Positions 15,636 to 26,396 of a DNA stretch of 58,303 nucleotides are shown here, piece by piece. The notes below the pieces were generated by a model. It had not been told where the DNA came from. It saw only the letters and a list, made by a program, of their open reading frames with translations, and ran no database searches. Every line of letters begins with the position of its first letter. The first letter of the stretch is position 1. The stretch covers positions 1 to 58,303 of the forward strand of contig NZ_RDSD01000026.1 of the NCBI RefSeq assembly GCF_003712195.1, in the 5' to 3' direction. The stretch is from Proteiniphilum sp. X52 (GTDB lineage Bacteria; Bacteroidota; Bacteroidia; Bacteroidales; Dysgonomonadaceae). The position numbers were made by a program, and so were the translations under genes.

Positions 15636-18371
15636 ATGAATGCCAAAGATGAGATGAATGCTGTGGATCTGGAAGCCATAGAGGATTTATATAGAAAATA
15701 CAAGGCTGATCCCGAAAGTGTGGATGGGAGTTTCCGTCATTTCTTTCAGGGGTTTGACTTAGCCATTACCCGTTTCCCGGTAAAGGCGGGAGAGGGGAGT
15801 GTCTCGGTGGAAAAAACCCGGAAAGAGTTGGCGGTCATGAAGCTGATTACCGGTTACAGGCGGAGAGGCCATCTTTTTACCAAGACCAATCCGGTGCGCG
15901 CGCGCCGGAGTTATTTCCCGACGCTTGACATCGGGAATTTTGATCTTACCGAAAGTGATCTCGACAGGCACTTTGAGGCGGGGCATGAGGTGGGGGGTAT
16001 GGGAAAGGCCACACTCAGGGAGATTATCGACCGTCTCGAAAACACCTATTGCAAATCAATCGGAGTGGAATACCGTTATATGACCAAGCCGGAGATTGTT
16101 CGATGGTTGCAGGAAAAAATGGAGGACTCCGAAAACCGGGAGATACTGTCCCGGGAAGCGAGACTGCGGATCCTGGACCGGCTTATCGAGGCATCAGGCT
16201 TCGAAGATTACCTTCACAAAAAGTTTGTGGGACAAAAGCGGTTTTCTTTGGAAGGCTCAGAGTCCATCATACCGGCGCTGGATGCCGTGATGTCGCGTGG
16301 TGGCGCTTACGATGTGAATGAGATCGTGATAGGCATGGCCCATCGCGGACGGTTGAATGTGCTTACCAATCTGATGAAAAAGCCTTACGCGCAGGTCTTC
16401 CGCGAATTCAATGCCCAAAATTACGATGAGGAAATTAAGTACGGTGATGTGAAATACCATCTTGGATATAGCAATACGATCGAACATGAAGGACGTGCCA
16501 TCACGCTTAGCTTGACGCCAAATCCTTCTCACCTTGAAGCGGTGGGGCCCGTGGTGCAGGGTATTGCCAGGGCGATGCTGGAAAACGCGCACAATTATGA
16601 ATATCATCAGGTATTGCCGATCCTTATTCATGGCGATGCGGCTATCGCGGGACAGGGGGTTGTGTACGAGACCATTCAGTTTTCAAAACTCGAAGGTTAC
16701 AAAACAGGAGGTACAATCCATATTGTGATTAACAACCAGGTGGGATTCACCACTAATTACTTGCAGGCGCGGTCCAGCACCTATTGTACCGATGTGGCAA
16801 AGGTGACCCATTCACCCGTATTCCATGTGAACGGCGACGATATAGAGGCGATGGTATATGTGGCCAAGCTGGCATTGGAATTTCGTCAGAAGTTCAATAT
16901 CGATGTTTTTATCGATCTGCTCTCTTACCGGAAATACGGTCATAACGAGGGGGATGAACCCCGTTTTACACAGCCGAAACTTTACGATATCATTGCCAAG
17001 CATAAAAATCCGCGCGATATCTATGCGGAAAAACTGATCGCCGAAGGGGTGATTAGCCGGCGGGAGTTTGAGGCAAAAGTATCCGCATTTCACCGGCGGC
17101 TGGAGGAGGCTTACCAAGAATCGCTCCAATCCAATAAACTAAACCTTCAGCCCTTTTTCCCGGAAAGATATAAAAACATACGTTATCCCAAGGCCGCGGA
17201 TTTTGAAAAGAGTGTGGATACGGCCATCTCAAAAGAGTTGTTCTTGGGGTTAGCAAAAGATATTACAACGCTGCCGGAGGATAAGAAATTCTTCAACAAG
17301 ACCCGGCGCCTGTTCGCGCAGAGGGCGGCCATGATCGGACAGGATAGTTACGATTGGGCGATGGGCGAACTGATGGCATATGCTTCATTGGCGAAAGAAA
17401 AGCATTCGGTAAGGCTGAGCGGCCAGGACTCCGAGCGGGGTACGTTTTCACATCGCCATGCCGAGGTGATCACCGAAGACGGTGAGGAGAAATACTTTCC
17501 CCTGAAAACCCTGGGTGAGGGACAGTCGCCTGTGCGGGTCTATAATTCGCCCCTCAATGAGTATGGTATACTGGGTTTCGAGTATGGTTATTCACTGGCT
17601 CATCCCGAAGGGCTTACCATCTGGGAGGCACAGTTTGGTGACTTCTACAATGTGGGGCAGGTGATCGTGGATCAGTATATCTCATCCGCACAGGAGAAAT
17701 GGGGTATAAGGTCGGGGCTGGTGATGTTTCTTCCGCACGGCTACGAGGGGCAGGGAGCGGAACATTCGAGTGGACGGATAGAGCGCTTTCTAAGCCTTTG
17801 CGCTAACTATAACTTACAAGTGGTAAACTGTACTACCCCCGCCAACTTTTTCCACGTGCTTCGCAGGCAGTTGCACCGCGATATCCGTCTTCCGCTGGTC
17901 GTCTTCACACCCAAAAGCCTCCTGCGTCACCCTGAGTGTACTTCTTCCCTTGCCGATTTCACCGAAGGCGGATTTATGGAGGTGATAGAAGACAACGCCT
18001 TCGAAGATCTCTCAAAAGTGAGAAGAGTGCTGCTTTGTAGTGGTAAGATCTATTACGAACTCAACGCGGTGCGGAAAGAGAGAAAAATAAACGATGTCTC
18101 CATTCTGCGTGTGGAGCAGCTCTATCCTTTTCCCGAAAAGCAGATCAGGGGCATATTACAGCGCTATCCTGCCAATGTGGAGCTTGTGTGGGTACAGGAG
18201 GAACCATTCAATATGGGTGCAGCCCTTTTTGTAAAACAGCAAATGAATGATTGTGCCTTGGAGATCCTCAGCCGTCCCGCCAGTGGTGTCACGGCCGAAG
18301 GGTTGTCGGCACAACATGCAATGCAGCAGGCAATTATCATGGATGAAGCGTTAAATTTGATTCAAGATTAA
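15636..18371 (+). CDS. sucA: 2-oxoglutarate dehydrogenase E1 component
   Basis: This 911-residue thiamine-diphosphate enzyme decarboxylates 2-oxoglutarate and passes the succinyl group to E2, feeding the oxidative TCA branch. The short N-terminal E2-docking helix (VDLEAIEDLYRKYKADP), IGMAHRGRLNVL, the ThDP-binding HGDAAIAGQGVVYET, NNQVGFTT, and the C-terminal transketolase part with FEYGYSLAHPEGLTIWEAQFGDF are all present. The start at 15636 is used; an ATG at 15654 is also possible. It is followed by sucB after about 130 bases. No E3 (lpd) gene follows, so E3 must be encoded elsewhere. Confidence 0.95.
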   Translation: MNAKDEMNAVDLEAIEDLYRKYKADPESVDGSFRHFFQGFDLAITRFPVKAGEGSVSVEKTRKELAVMKLITGYRRRGHLFTKTNPVRARRSYFPTLDIGNFDLTESDLDRHFEAGHEVGGMGKATLREIIDRLENTYCKSIGVEYRYMTKPEIVRWLQEKMEDSENREILSREARLRILDRLIEASGFEDYLHKKFVGQKRFSLEGSESIIPALDAVMSRGGAYDVNEIVIGMAHRGRLNVLTNLMKKPYAQVFREFNAQNYDEEIKYGDVKYHLGYSNTIEHEGRAITLSLTPNPSHLEAVGPVVQGIARAMLENAHNYEYHQVLPILIHGDAAIAGQGVVYETIQFSKLEGYKTGGTIHIVINNQVGFTTNYLQARSSTYCTDVAKVTHSPVFHVNGDDIEAMVYVAKLALEFRQKFNIDVFIDLLSYRKYGHNEGDEPRFTQPKLYDIIAKHKNPRDIYAEKLIAEGVISRREFEAKVSAFHRRLEEAYQESLQSNKLNLQPFFPERYKNIRYPKAADFEKSVDTAISKELFLGLAKDITTLPEDKKFFNKTRRLFAQRAAMIGQDSYDWAMGELMAYASLAKEKHSVRLSGQDSERGTFSHRHAEVITEDGEEKYFPLKTLGEGQSPVRVYNSPLNEYGILGFEYGYSLAHPEGLTIWEAQFGDFYNVGQVIVDQYISSAQEKWGIRSGLVMFLPHGYEGQGAEHSSGRIERFLSLCANYNLQVVNCTTPANFFHVLRRQLHRDIRLPLVVFTPKSLLRHPECTSSLADFTEGGFMEVIEDNAFEDLSKVRRVLLCSGKIYYELNAVRKERKINDVSILRVEQLYPFPEKQIRGILQRYPANVELVWVQEEPFNMGAALFVKQQMNDCALEILSRPASGVTAEGLSAQHAMQQAIIMDEALNLIQD

Positions 18372-18448
18372 AAATTCGAGATGCAAGATTCAAGATTTCG
18401 GAACACATTCACAATCAGTCATTCGTCATTCGTTGATAATTAATTAGT

Positions 18449-18480
18449 CACATTGGCACATTGGCACATTGGCACATTGA
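18449..18480 (+). repeat. 8-base tandem repeat between sucA and sucB
   Basis: Four units of cacattgg (the last ends in a) stand in a row at 18449-18480, followed by a further agcacatt. The same word family recurs at 50671-50731 (reverse strand) and 53281-53340. Confidence 0.85.
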
Positions 18481-18500
18481 CTTATTAGCACATTAAATTT

Positions 18501-19715
18501 ATGGCAATTATAGAAATAAAAATACCCAGTCCCGGAGAATCCATCACGCGCGTGGAGCTTTCCCGCTGGTTGGTGGAAGAGGGCGCTTTCGTGCGAAAAG
18601 ACACTGAAATAGCGGAATTGGAATCGGAAAAAGCCACGCTGATGCTGATGGCCGAAGAGAGCGGGAAGATATCACTCAAAGCCGCGGAGGGGGAGTCGAT
18701 AGCGGTGGGCTCTGTGGCCTGTACCATAGATACCTCGGCGCAACCGGAACAGCCTGCCGCGGCAGGTATCCCTATGGCGAAAACTGCCATTGAGCCGTCA
18801 GAATCCCAAACTGAGTATGACAAAATAAAGATCACCCCTTTGGCAAAAAAAGTGATGACAGAGAGCGGGTTGTCGGTGGAGGATGTGATCAGCGGTTTGA
18901 GGAGATTGAAGCGTGAGGATGTGGAGGCTGTGCTGGGTGGAGCATCGGACGGGACTGGTACGAATGGACTGAATCGTCCGGTCACCCGGGAATCCAAAAG
19001 TGAGCGGATGAGCTCACTGCGGCGGAAGTTGAGCGAGCGTTTGGTGTCGGTGAAGAACGAGACAGCCATGCTGACCACTTTTAATGAGGTGGACATGAAG
19101 CCCATTATGGATTTGCGGAAGAAATACCAGACCCTTTTCGTGGAGAAGCACGGCATCAAGCTGGGTATCATCTCTTTTTTCCTGAAAGCCTGCTCGGTGG
19201 CTTTACGCGAGTTTCCCAATGTAAACGCCATGCTCGACGGTGAGAATATGGTTACTTACGATTATGCCGATATTTCGGTTGCCGTAAGCACACCCAAAGG
19301 ATTGATGGTGCCTGTCATCCGCAATGTGGAAAGCCTGGGATTGGCGGAAATAGAGCGTGCGCTTGAGGAACTTGCCGCCAAGGCGCGGAGCGGCAAGATC
19401 TCCATCCCCGAAATGAGTGGCGGCACCTTCACCGTGACGAATGGCGGCATATTCGGCTCCATGCTGTCCACACCGCTTATCAATCCCCCCCAGTCCGCCA
19501 TACTGGGTATGCACAACATCCAGGAGCGTCCGGTAGCCATAGACGGTCAGGTGGTGATCCGTCCCATGATGTATGTGGCATTGTCGTACGACCATCGGGT
19601 GATTGACGGCAAGGAGTCGGTCGGTTTTCTGGTCAGGGTTAAACAATTGCTGGAAAAACCGACTGATATGCTGTTCGGGGGAAGCAGCGGGGAGAAGGCG
19701 TTGCTTGGAATCTGA
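18501..19715 (+). CDS. sucB: 2-oxoglutarate dehydrogenase E2 component (dihydrolipoyl succinyltransferase)
   Basis: This 404-residue core subunit moves the succinyl group from E1 to CoA. The lipoyl domain is residues 1 to about 75, with lipoylated lysine at Lys44 in ESEKATL (where ETDKAT is usual). The E1/E3-binding domain is about 102-140 ([16 protein letters not shown]). The catalytic acetyltransferase domain is about 165-404, with active-site His365 and Asp369 in DHRVIDG. Linkers are short. It is co-directional with sucA, 129 bases downstream, and the gap holds an 8-base tandem repeat. Confidence 0.95.
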   Translation: MAIIEIKIPSPGESITRVELSRWLVEEGAFVRKDTEIAELESEKATLMLMAEESGKISLKAAEGESIAVGSVACTIDTSAQPEQPAAAGIPMAKTAIEPSESQTEYDKIKITPLAKKVMTESGLSVEDVISGLRRLKREDVEAVLGGASDGTGTNGLNRPVTRESKSERMSSLRRKLSERLVSVKNETAMLTTFNEVDMKPIMDLRKKYQTLFVEKHGIKLGIISFFLKACSVALREFPNVNAMLDGENMVTYDYADISVAVSTPKGLMVPVIRNVESLGLAEIERALEELAAKARSGKISIPEMSGGTFTVTNGGIFGSMLSTPLINPPQSAILGMHNIQERPVAIDGQVVIRPMMYVALSYDHRVIDGKESVGFLVRVKQLLEKPTDMLFGGSSGEKALLGI

Positions 19716-19780
19716 AAAAAGACCCTGTTCTTTCTTTACCACACCAGGTGTGTGATAGGAAGCCGGCATTGGTGATGAGT

Positions 19781-22090
19781 TTACTCCACAATCGAGAATT
19801 TGGCGAATTTGAGCAACAGTTGTTTCTTGCCGGCGGACTCGAACTCCACAAACGCGCGTCGATCGTTGCCGCTCATCTCGATGGAAGTCACCACGCCGCG
19901 TCCAAACCGCTCATGTTCTATTCTATGTCCTACTTCCAATTCTTGTGCCTCTTTCGATAAGGGAGTGGAGGAAGCGATTCGTTGGACGGGCACCACCCGC
20001 TTTGGAGTGATGGAGTGATTGCTCATGGCATTCTGTAATCGCCGCTCCCGCATAGATCCCCAGAAATCATCTGCCGGAGCCGTCCTGGTAATGAAGTCAT
20101 TTTCCCCGCCTTCAATATAGGCGGCGTCAATGTCATTGAGGAAGCGGCTTGGTGTGGCGGAATTAGTCTGTCCGTTCCTGAAGCGGCTTTTCGCGTAGGT
20201 AATGGTGCAGCTTTTCTTGGCGCGGGTGATCGCCACATAAAAAAGGCGGCGTTCCTCTTCCAAGCCCCGTATTTCGGATTTCGCCATGGCGGAAGGAAAG
20301 AGATCTTCTTCCAGTCCCACCACGAACACGTGGTCAAACTCCAGCCCTTTGGCGGAGTGGACCGTCATCAGTGTTACCCGCTCGTGATCGGCTTCATGGT
20401 CAGTGTCCTGGTCGGTGAGCAATGACACTTCTGAGAGGAAGTCTGCCAGGCGGATATTTTCCTCACCCTGCTCCTGTTGCGTTTCCACGAATTCGTTCAT
20501 CGCATTCAGCAACTCCTGCATATTCTGCGCGCGGCTCATCCCTTCGGGTGTCATGTCGTCATAAGCTTCTTTGGCGATTCCGCTGTTTTTGATTACCTCC
20601 TGCGCCAGTTCGAAGGCGTTCATGGTTTCGTTTTTATCGATAAAATCCTGTATCAGGGAATAAAAACCCTCCAATTTCTTTGCGGTACCCGTGTTCACAT
20701 CCAGATTGTATTCCAGTGGAGCGGTAACCACCTGCCAGAGACTCACGTTGTGGCGTTGCGCGGTGGAAGTGATCTTGGCGAGAGTTACGGCACCGATACC
20801 TCTGGCGGGGTAATTGATGATACGGCGGAAGGCTTCCTCGTCGTTCGGATTGACAATCAGCCGGAAATAGCTGATGATGTCCTTGATCTCCTTGCGTTGA
20901 TAGAACGACAGTCCCCCGTATATCTTGTAGGGAATATTATTTTTCCTCAGGGCTTCCTCAAAAACACGCGATTGGGCGTTGGTGCGGTAAAGGATGGCAA
21001 AGTCGCTGTAGCTGGCGTATTTTTCGAGCCGCATCCTGGCGATTTTGTTGGAGACGATCAACCCCTCCTCAAAATCGGAAAAAGCGCTTCTGACCTCAAT
21101 CTTGTCTCCCTCTTCATTTTCTGAGAACACGTTTTTGAATATCTGTTCACTGTTTTTTTTGATCAGGCTGTTGGCCGCGTTCACGATATTGCGGGTGGAA
21201 CGGTAGTTTTGTTCCAATTTGAATATTTGTGTGCCGGGGAAATTCGATTTGAATTTCAGGATATTGTCGATATTGGCACCCCTGAATGAGTAGATGCTTT
21301 GCGCGTCGTCACCCACCACGCATACACGGTGATGTTCGTCCGCCAGTTGTTTCACGATGAGATGTTGGGCGAAGTTGGTATCCTGGTACTCGTCCACCAG
21401 GATATACTGAAACTGGTTCCGGTATTTTTCCAGCACATCCTTGTGGTCGCGAAACAGGATGTTGGTGTACATCAACAGGTCGTCGAAATCCATGCTGTTG
21501 CCCGAGCGGAGCCTGTTCTGGTAGCGCCGGTAGATCTCGAAGAGTTGTGGCCGCCTGGCCATCCGGTCGTATTGCTGGATTTCGGCGTTGGCTGCATACA
21601 TGGCCGGTGTGATCAGGCTGTTCTTTGCCCTTGATATCTGTCCGTGTACCGCCCCGGGCCTGTATTGTTTATCATCCAGCTCCATTTCTTTGATGATGAG
21701 CCTGATGAGGTTGTTGGAGTCGGATGAGTCGAAGATAGTGAAATTCGATTGAAAACCGACCGCTTCCGCTTCACTCCGCAGTATGCGCGCGAAGATGGAG
21801 TGGAAGGTTCCCATCCAGAGCCGCCGGGCCCTTTTTTCTCCCACCAGGCCGGCAATACGCGATTTCATCTCGCGGGCCGCCTTATTGGTGAAGGTGAGGG
21901 CCAGGATGTAGTAGGGAGGAAGCCCCTGTTCCAGCAGGTAGGCAATCTTATAGGTGAGTACCCGTGTTTTACCCGATCCCGCGCCGGCAATCACGAGCGA
22001 CGGCCCGTCACAAAATTCCACGGCGGCCCGCTGCGCTTCGTTCAGGTGGTCGAGCAGGCTGTGATCACTATTTGTTTGGGTTTGCTGCAT
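19781..22090 (-). CDS. pcrA: UvrD/PcrA-type superfamily 1 DNA helicase
   Basis: This 769-residue 3'-5' DNA helicase is used in repair and replication restart. Walker A is AGAGSGKT (residues 35-42). Further SF1A motifs are LALTFTNKAAREM (Ia), LVDEYQDT (II), VVGDDAQSIYSFRGA (III), EQNYRST (IV), LMTVHSAKGLEFDHVF (V) and FYVAITRAKK (VI). The C-terminal tail ends in a Tudor-like FGRGVVTSI segment typical of PcrA. A GTG at 22096 in frame would add two residues; ATG 22090 (MQQTQTN) is preferred. A TACTTTTG -7-like box sits directly before the start, and a terminator lies upstream, so it is probably monocistronic. Confidence 0.95.
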   Translation of the reverse strand: MQQTQTNSDHSLLDHLNEAQRAAVEFCDGPSLVIAGAGSGKTRVLTYKIAYLLEQGLPPYYILALTFTNKAAREMKSRIAGLVGEKRARRLWMGTFHSIFARILRSEAEAVGFQSNFTIFDSSDSNNLIRLIIKEMELDDKQYRPGAVHGQISRAKNSLITPAMYAANAEIQQYDRMARRPQLFEIYRRYQNRLRSGNSMDFDDLLMYTNILFRDHKDVLEKYRNQFQYILVDEYQDTNFAQHLIVKQLADEHHRVCVVGDDAQSIYSFRGANIDNILKFKSNFPGTQIFKLEQNYRSTRNIVNAANSLIKKNSEQIFKNVFSENEEGDKIEVRSAFSDFEEGLIVSNKIARMRLEKYASYSDFAILYRTNAQSRVFEEALRKNNIPYKIYGGLSFYQRKEIKDIISYFRLIVNPNDEEAFRRIINYPARGIGAVTLAKITSTAQRHNVSLWQVVTAPLEYNLDVNTGTAKKLEGFYSLIQDFIDKNETMNAFELAQEVIKNSGIAKEAYDDMTPEGMSRAQNMQELLNAMNEFVETQQEQGEENIRLADFLSEVSLLTDQDTDHEADHERVTLMTVHSAKGLEFDHVFVVGLEEDLFPSAMAKSEIRGLEEERRLFYVAITRAKKSCTITYAKSRFRNGQTNSATPSRFLNDIDAAYIEGGENDFITRTAPADDFWGSMRERRLQNAMSNHSITPKRVVPVQRIASSTPLSKEAQELEVGHRIEHERFGRGVVTSIEMSGNDRRAFVEFESAGKKQLLLKFAKFSIVE

Positions 22091-22120
22091 AACCACAAAA
22101 GTACGAATTTTCGACGTAAA

Positions 22121-22151
22121 AGAATAAAAAAAGCGCTTTCAAACGAAAGCG
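22121..22151 (-). terminator. Terminator-like hairpin on the minus strand upstream of pcrA
   Basis: A CGCTTTC/GAAAGCG stem (22134-22140 and 22145-22151) with loop aaac is followed, on the minus strand, by GCTTTTTTTATTC. It stands about 160 bases downstream of the other terminator at 22294-22326, with no gene between. Confidence 0.65.
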
Positions 22152-22293
22152 GTCATGAAATATCTTGGCAAACAGTGTGTCGCGATATAAGTAGCCGTCT
22201 TTAGTGAAGACTATGGGTCGGATAATTTAGATAACCTGTTTTTAGGGGAGATAAACTTGCATGCGAAACTTGAATAATTTTACTATCCGTTTG

Positions 22294-22326
22294 CCAAAAA
22301 AAGAAAGTTGCCTCGTTAGAGGCAAC
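22294..22326 (-). terminator. Terminator of the small outer-membrane protein gene
   Basis: A strong 8-base-pair stem (gttgcctc 22307-22314, gaggcaac 22319-22326) is followed on the minus strand by TTTCTTTTTTTGG. It lies 50 bases after the stop of the 22377-22847 gene. Confidence 0.85.
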
Positions 22327-22376
22327 TCCCTTTCTCTACAAGAATTACTCGTGAAAATAGAGACAGTTTCTTCATT

Positions 22377-22847
22377 TTACCTGAATGTGTAGCGCAAACT
22401 GAGTGCAAATCCGCTAAACCAATAGTCGTTGTAGCTGTTGGTGAAATTAAACGCGGGCTTCCAGTCCAAAGAAACATTGAAGGGAGCCGTGGGAAAGACA
22501 TACTCGATACCTCCAATCAAATCAGCTCCGAGCAGGAAAGCGTTGTCGTAATGCTTTTTATCTTTGTGTATTCCACCGAGATGGGCGCCCAGCCCCACAT
22601 ACCAATCTAAGCCGGGTGCGCCGGGTATAGGTTGTTGATATTCGTACAATCCGGTAAGCAAGAAGTAATTGGGTGATGCGGCAAGGATGAACTCACCGGC
22701 CGACGCGGGCGCGAAGAAATGTTTCAGCGTCACGCCGCTGTCATAGCCCAATCTCACACCGAGGGCGGTATTGTACCGTTGCGCGTTGAGTGTAGTCGCG
22801 AAAGCTGTCATTAGCAGCGCCGCGAAAAGTAGTTTTTTTAGTTTCAT
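22377..22847 (-). CDS. Small outer-membrane beta-barrel protein
   Basis: This 156-residue protein has a signal peptide (MKKLLFAALLMTAFATTLNA type; the first three residues are MKL) and a mature part of eight or so amphipathic strands ending in the aromatic FALSLRYTFR. That is the hallmark of small OmpA-like or opacity-type barrels. A GxRLGYDSGVTLKHFFAP segment is common to this Bacteroidetes family. The function is unknown. It is transcribed alone and ends at its own terminator. Confidence 0.8.
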   Translation of the reverse strand: MKLKKLLFAALLMTAFATTLNAQRYNTALGVRLGYDSGVTLKHFFAPASAGEFILAASPNYFLLTGLYEYQQPIPGAPGLDWYVGLGAHLGGIHKDKKHYDNAFLLGADLIGGIEYVFPTAPFNVSLDWKPAFNFTNSYNDYWFSGFALSLRYTFR

Positions 22848-23065
22848 ACGATTATTAATTTTTTACATTAACAGGAAATAATTGGTTAATTGAATGATTT
22901 GGCGATTTGCGGATTAAATCAACATATCACCGAATTATTACATTGTCAAAGTGACTTATATGTTTGTTTCATACGTTTAGTTAAGCTTTTATAGGTAAAT
23001 AACAAATCATCGTCCATTTTGTTTGCAACGCTTTTGGAAATTATTTTTATTACATTTCACTCCTC

Positions 23066-23641
23066 TCACTTTCCCACTTCCAAATAGCATTTTCTGCAGA
23101 GAGGCTGGTATTCGTCGGTCTCACCTAACATCACCTGTTTGTCATTTTTCACCAACCGGTGCGAGTAGTTTGCCAGGTTACCGCAACGTAGGCAGATGGC
23201 ATGTACTTTTATCACATCATCGGCAATGGCGCACAATGCCGGCATGGGGCCGAAGGGAACGCGTTTGAAATCCAGGTCGAGCCCGGCAATGATCACCCTG
23301 ATGCCCTGGTCGGCCAGACTCTGGCACACATCCACTAATCCCAGGTCGAAGAACTGTGCCTCGTCGATCCCAATCACTTCCGCACCGGAGGAGAGAAGTA
23401 AGATATTACTGGAATGTTCCACAGGGGTGGAAAGAATGGCATTTTTATCGTGCGATACTACCTGCTCGTCGGAATAGCGGGTGTCGATGGCGGGCTTAAA
23501 GATTTCCACCGTTTGACGCGCAAACTGGGCGCGGCGCAATCTGCGCAGTAATTCCTCGGTTTTGCCGGAGAACATTGACCCGCAAATAACTTCGATGCGT
23601 CCGGCGCGTGCTGTTTCGTTTAGTTTGTTTTCGTAATACAT
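23066..23641 (-). CDS. tdk: Thymidine kinase (type II)
   Basis: This 191-residue enzyme phosphorylates thymidine with ATP in nucleotide salvage. Walker A is GSMFSGKT (residues 21-28) and the catalytic DEAQFF is at 93-98 (Glu94 the base). Four zinc cysteines are at 150, 153, 182 and 185 (CLRC and CRKC), and a nearby YSHR segment fits the lasso region that binds the sugar. The length is typical. It lies 69 bases after mutS on the same strand and may share its transcript. Confidence 0.95.
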   Translation of the reverse strand: MYYENKLNETARAGRIEVICGSMFSGKTEELLRRLRRAQFARQTVEIFKPAIDTRYSDEQVVSHDKNAILSTPVEHSSNILLLSSGAEVIGIDEAQFFDLGLVDVCQSLADQGIRVIIAGLDLDFKRVPFGPMPALCAIADDVIKVHAICLRCGNLANYSHRLVKNDKQVMLGETDEYQPLCRKCYLEVGK

Positions 23642-23710
23642 CTTCTGTTCGGATGTTTGTTTCCTGATATGTTTTCTGAGGGTTTACCCGTTACGGCAAT
23701 AGAAGGGGGA

Positions 23711-26326
23711 TTATTTTCCTTTGACGATTTTCTTGATTTCGTTCAGCTTGTTGAGCGCCTCGATGGGGGTTAGGTTGTTTACATCGAGGTGGATGATCTC
23801 GTCGCGCACCTGGCTGAGGATGGGATCATCCAATTGGAAGAAACTCAACTGATAGCCTTCCCGTTTTTCCACGAAATCCTGAATAGGTTTTTTGATCATC
23901 TCTTTCCGGTTAGAGGATTCCATCTGGCCAAGAATAGCATCTGCCCGGTGGGTGATACTTTGCGGAACACCGGCCATTTTTGCCACATGGATACCGAAGC
24001 TGTGCTCGCTTCCGCCCGGCACTAATTTGCGTAGGAAGATCACTTTATTGTCGATTTCCCTTACCTCCACATTGTAGTTCTTAATGCGTTTGAACGATTT
24101 CTCCATCTCATTGAGTTCGTGATAATGCGTGGCGAAGAGTGTCTTGGCGCGCGCTTTCGGATTTTCGTGTATATATTCCACTATCGCCCAGGCGATGGAG
24201 ATGCCGTCGTAGGTGCTTGTCCCGCGTCCCAGTTCATCAAAAAGCACCAAGCTGCGATCCGACAGGTTATTAAGGATATTGGCCGCTTCGTTCATCTCTA
24301 CCATAAAAGTGGATTCACCAAGAGAGATGTTGTCCGACGCGCCTACCCTGGTGAATATCTTATCTACCAGCCCGATCTTCGCGGAATCGGCCGGTACAAA
24401 ACATCCGATCTGTGCCATCAGCGTGATAAGCGCGGTCTGGCGGAGGAGTGCCGATTTCCCCGCCATATTGGGTCCGGTAATGATAATGATCTGTTGGGTT
24501 TCGCCATCCAAATAAAGGTCGTTTGCAATAAAGGGTTCCCCGGCAGGGAGTTGTTTCTCGATTACCGGATGGCGGCCATTTTTTATGTCGATGATTCCGG
24601 AATCGTTGATCTCCGGCCGGATATACTTGTTTTCTTGTGCTATATTGGCGAAAGAGAGAAGACAATCGGCCCGGGCAATTATGTTGGCGTTGGCCTGTAT
24701 GGCAGGAATATATTCCAGCAGGCTTTCCACCAATGAGGAGTAAATCCGGTTCTCAAGCGAGATGATTTTCTCTTCGGCTCCCAGGATCTTCTCCTCATAT
24801 TCTTTCAGTTCTGCGGTGATATAACGTTCCGCGTTTACTAATGTCTGTTTGCGTATCCAGTCTGCCGGGACTTTGTCTTTATGGGTGTTGCGTACTTCGA
24901 TATAATAGCCGAATACATTGTTAAAAGCTACTTTTAGCGATGGTATATCGGTCCTTTCACTCTCTCGTTGCTGGATTTGCATCAGGTAATCTTTGCCTGA
25001 ATAGGCGATCTGGCGCAGTTCGTCCAACTCTTTGTCCACCCCCTTCCTGACATATCCACCCTTGTGTGTCAAGGTCGGTGGGTCGGGGACAATCTCTTTT
25101 TCGATACGATCCCGGATCGCGGGGCAGGGGTCGAGTTTCTCTCCCATCTCTACAATGCTTTGGTTGTCGGATGAGAGGAAAGCTTTCCTGATTGGCTCGA
25201 TGGCAGTGAGCGCCACTCTCAATTGCGCTACTTCCCTGGGATTGATCCTTCCCGTGGCGGCTTTGGAGATGATCCGCTCCAAATCGCCAATGAGCGGGAG
25301 TTGTTGTTCAAGCAACATTTTCAGTTCCGGATTCCGGAAAAAATGTTCCACTACCTCCAGGCGTGACTCGATAGGTTTGGCTTCCTTCAGCGGAAACACC
25401 GTCCATCTGCGCAGCAGTCGTGAACCCATTGGGGAAATGGTTTTGTCAAGCACATTGAGAAGGCTTTTTCCCCCTTCGTTGAGAGGACTGATCAATTCCA
25501 GGTTGCGTATGGTGAACCTGTCGAGTCTTACGAAACGCTCTTCTTCAATAGGTAACAACGAGGTTATATGTCCAATATGTGTATGTTGCGTGATATCCAG
25601 GTAATGGAGTATGGCACCTGAAGCGACAATTCCTTGTGTAAGCTGCTCGATCCCGAAGCCTTTCAGGTTTTTTGTCTGAAAATGCGAAAGTAACCTGTCG
25701 CGGGCACTGCTTTCAGTAAAAATCCAGTCGTCCAGTTCAAAAAGGAACCATTGGGAACCGAAGGCTTCCTCAAACTTCTTTTTATTGCCCCGTTCAATGA
25801 GTATCTCTTTGGGAGCAAAGTTGGAAAGAAGCTTGTCAATATCATCCGCTGTGCCTTCAGCGGTGAGGAATTCACCCGTGGAAATATCGAGAAAAGCGGT
25901 CCCGAACCGATTCCCCCTTTCCATATGCATTGCACAGAGAAAATTATTCTCTTTGTGATTCAATATGTGATCGTTGATAGAAACTCCGGGAGTGACCAAT
26001 TCCGTAATTCCCCGCTTGACCAGTTTCTTGGTCATCTTCGGATCTTCCAATTGGTCGCAGATAGCCACCCGTTTGCCTGCGCGCACTAGTTTCGGCAGGT
26101 AGGTGTCCAGCGCGTGATGAGGAAAACCTGCCAGTTCCACAAACCGCGCCGTACCGTTCGCCCTGCGTGTAAGTGTGATACCCAATATTTCAGCTGCGAC
26201 GATGGCGTCATCCGAAAAAGTCTCATAAAAATCACCCACGCGAAACAGCAATATAGCGTCGGGATGTTGTGTTTTTATCTCCACGTACTGCTTCATCATC
26301 GGTGTTTCCGCTATCTTTTTTCCCAC
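23711..26326 (-). CDS. mutS: DNA mismatch repair protein MutS
   Basis: This 871-residue mismatch sensor and ATPase acts with MutL. The N-terminal mismatch-binding motif is GDFYETF (about residues 31-37), in which Phe and Glu contact the mispair. The connector, core and clamp domains follow. The ATPase has [13 protein letters not shown] (about 617), [16 protein letters not shown] and ATHYHEL. The C-terminus ends in the helix-rich [12 protein letters not shown], typical of the family. The start [14 protein letters not shown] is convincing. The downstream tdk may be co-transcribed. Confidence 0.97.
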   Translation of the reverse strand: MGKKIAETPMMKQYVEIKTQHPDAILLFRVGDFYETFSDDAIVAAEILGITLTRRANGTARFVELAGFPHHALDTYLPKLVRAGKRVAICDQLEDPKMTKKLVKRGITELVTPGVSINDHILNHKENNFLCAMHMERGNRFGTAFLDISTGEFLTAEGTADDIDKLLSNFAPKEILIERGNKKKFEEAFGSQWFLFELDDWIFTESSARDRLLSHFQTKNLKGFGIEQLTQGIVASGAILHYLDITQHTHIGHITSLLPIEEERFVRLDRFTIRNLELISPLNEGGKSLLNVLDKTISPMGSRLLRRWTVFPLKEAKPIESRLEVVEHFFRNPELKMLLEQQLPLIGDLERIISKAATGRINPREVAQLRVALTAIEPIRKAFLSSDNQSIVEMGEKLDPCPAIRDRIEKEIVPDPPTLTHKGGYVRKGVDKELDELRQIAYSGKDYLMQIQQRESERTDIPSLKVAFNNVFGYYIEVRNTHKDKVPADWIRKQTLVNAERYITAELKEYEEKILGAEEKIISLENRIYSSLVESLLEYIPAIQANANIIARADCLLSFANIAQENKYIRPEINDSGIIDIKNGRHPVIEKQLPAGEPFIANDLYLDGETQQIIIITGPNMAGKSALLRQTALITLMAQIGCFVPADSAKIGLVDKIFTRVGASDNISLGESTFMVEMNEAANILNNLSDRSLVLFDELGRGTSTYDGISIAWAIVEYIHENPKARAKTLFATHYHELNEMEKSFKRIKNYNVEVREIDNKVIFLRKLVPGGSEHSFGIHVAKMAGVPQSITHRADAILGQMESSNRKEMIKKPIQDFVEKREGYQLSFFQLDDPILSQVRDEIIHLDVNNLTPIEALNKLNEIKKIVKGK

Positions 26327-26340
26327 AGATCTTTATTTAC

Positions 26341-26396
26341 AATTACCAATTACCAATTATTAATTACCAAATTTTGAATTTTGAATTTTGAATCCC
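26341..26396 (+). repeat. 7-base tandem array upstream of mutS
   Basis: Eight heptamers are in register: aattacc, aattacc, aattatt, aattacc, aaatttt, gaatttt, gaatttt, gaatccc. A weaker continuation (gaatttg-like words) lies at about 26498-26530. Confidence 0.8.

Noticed and set aside
20477-21124. 215-codon ORF opposite pcrA
   Set aside because: It is a shadow of the helicase gene, with no recognisable protein features.
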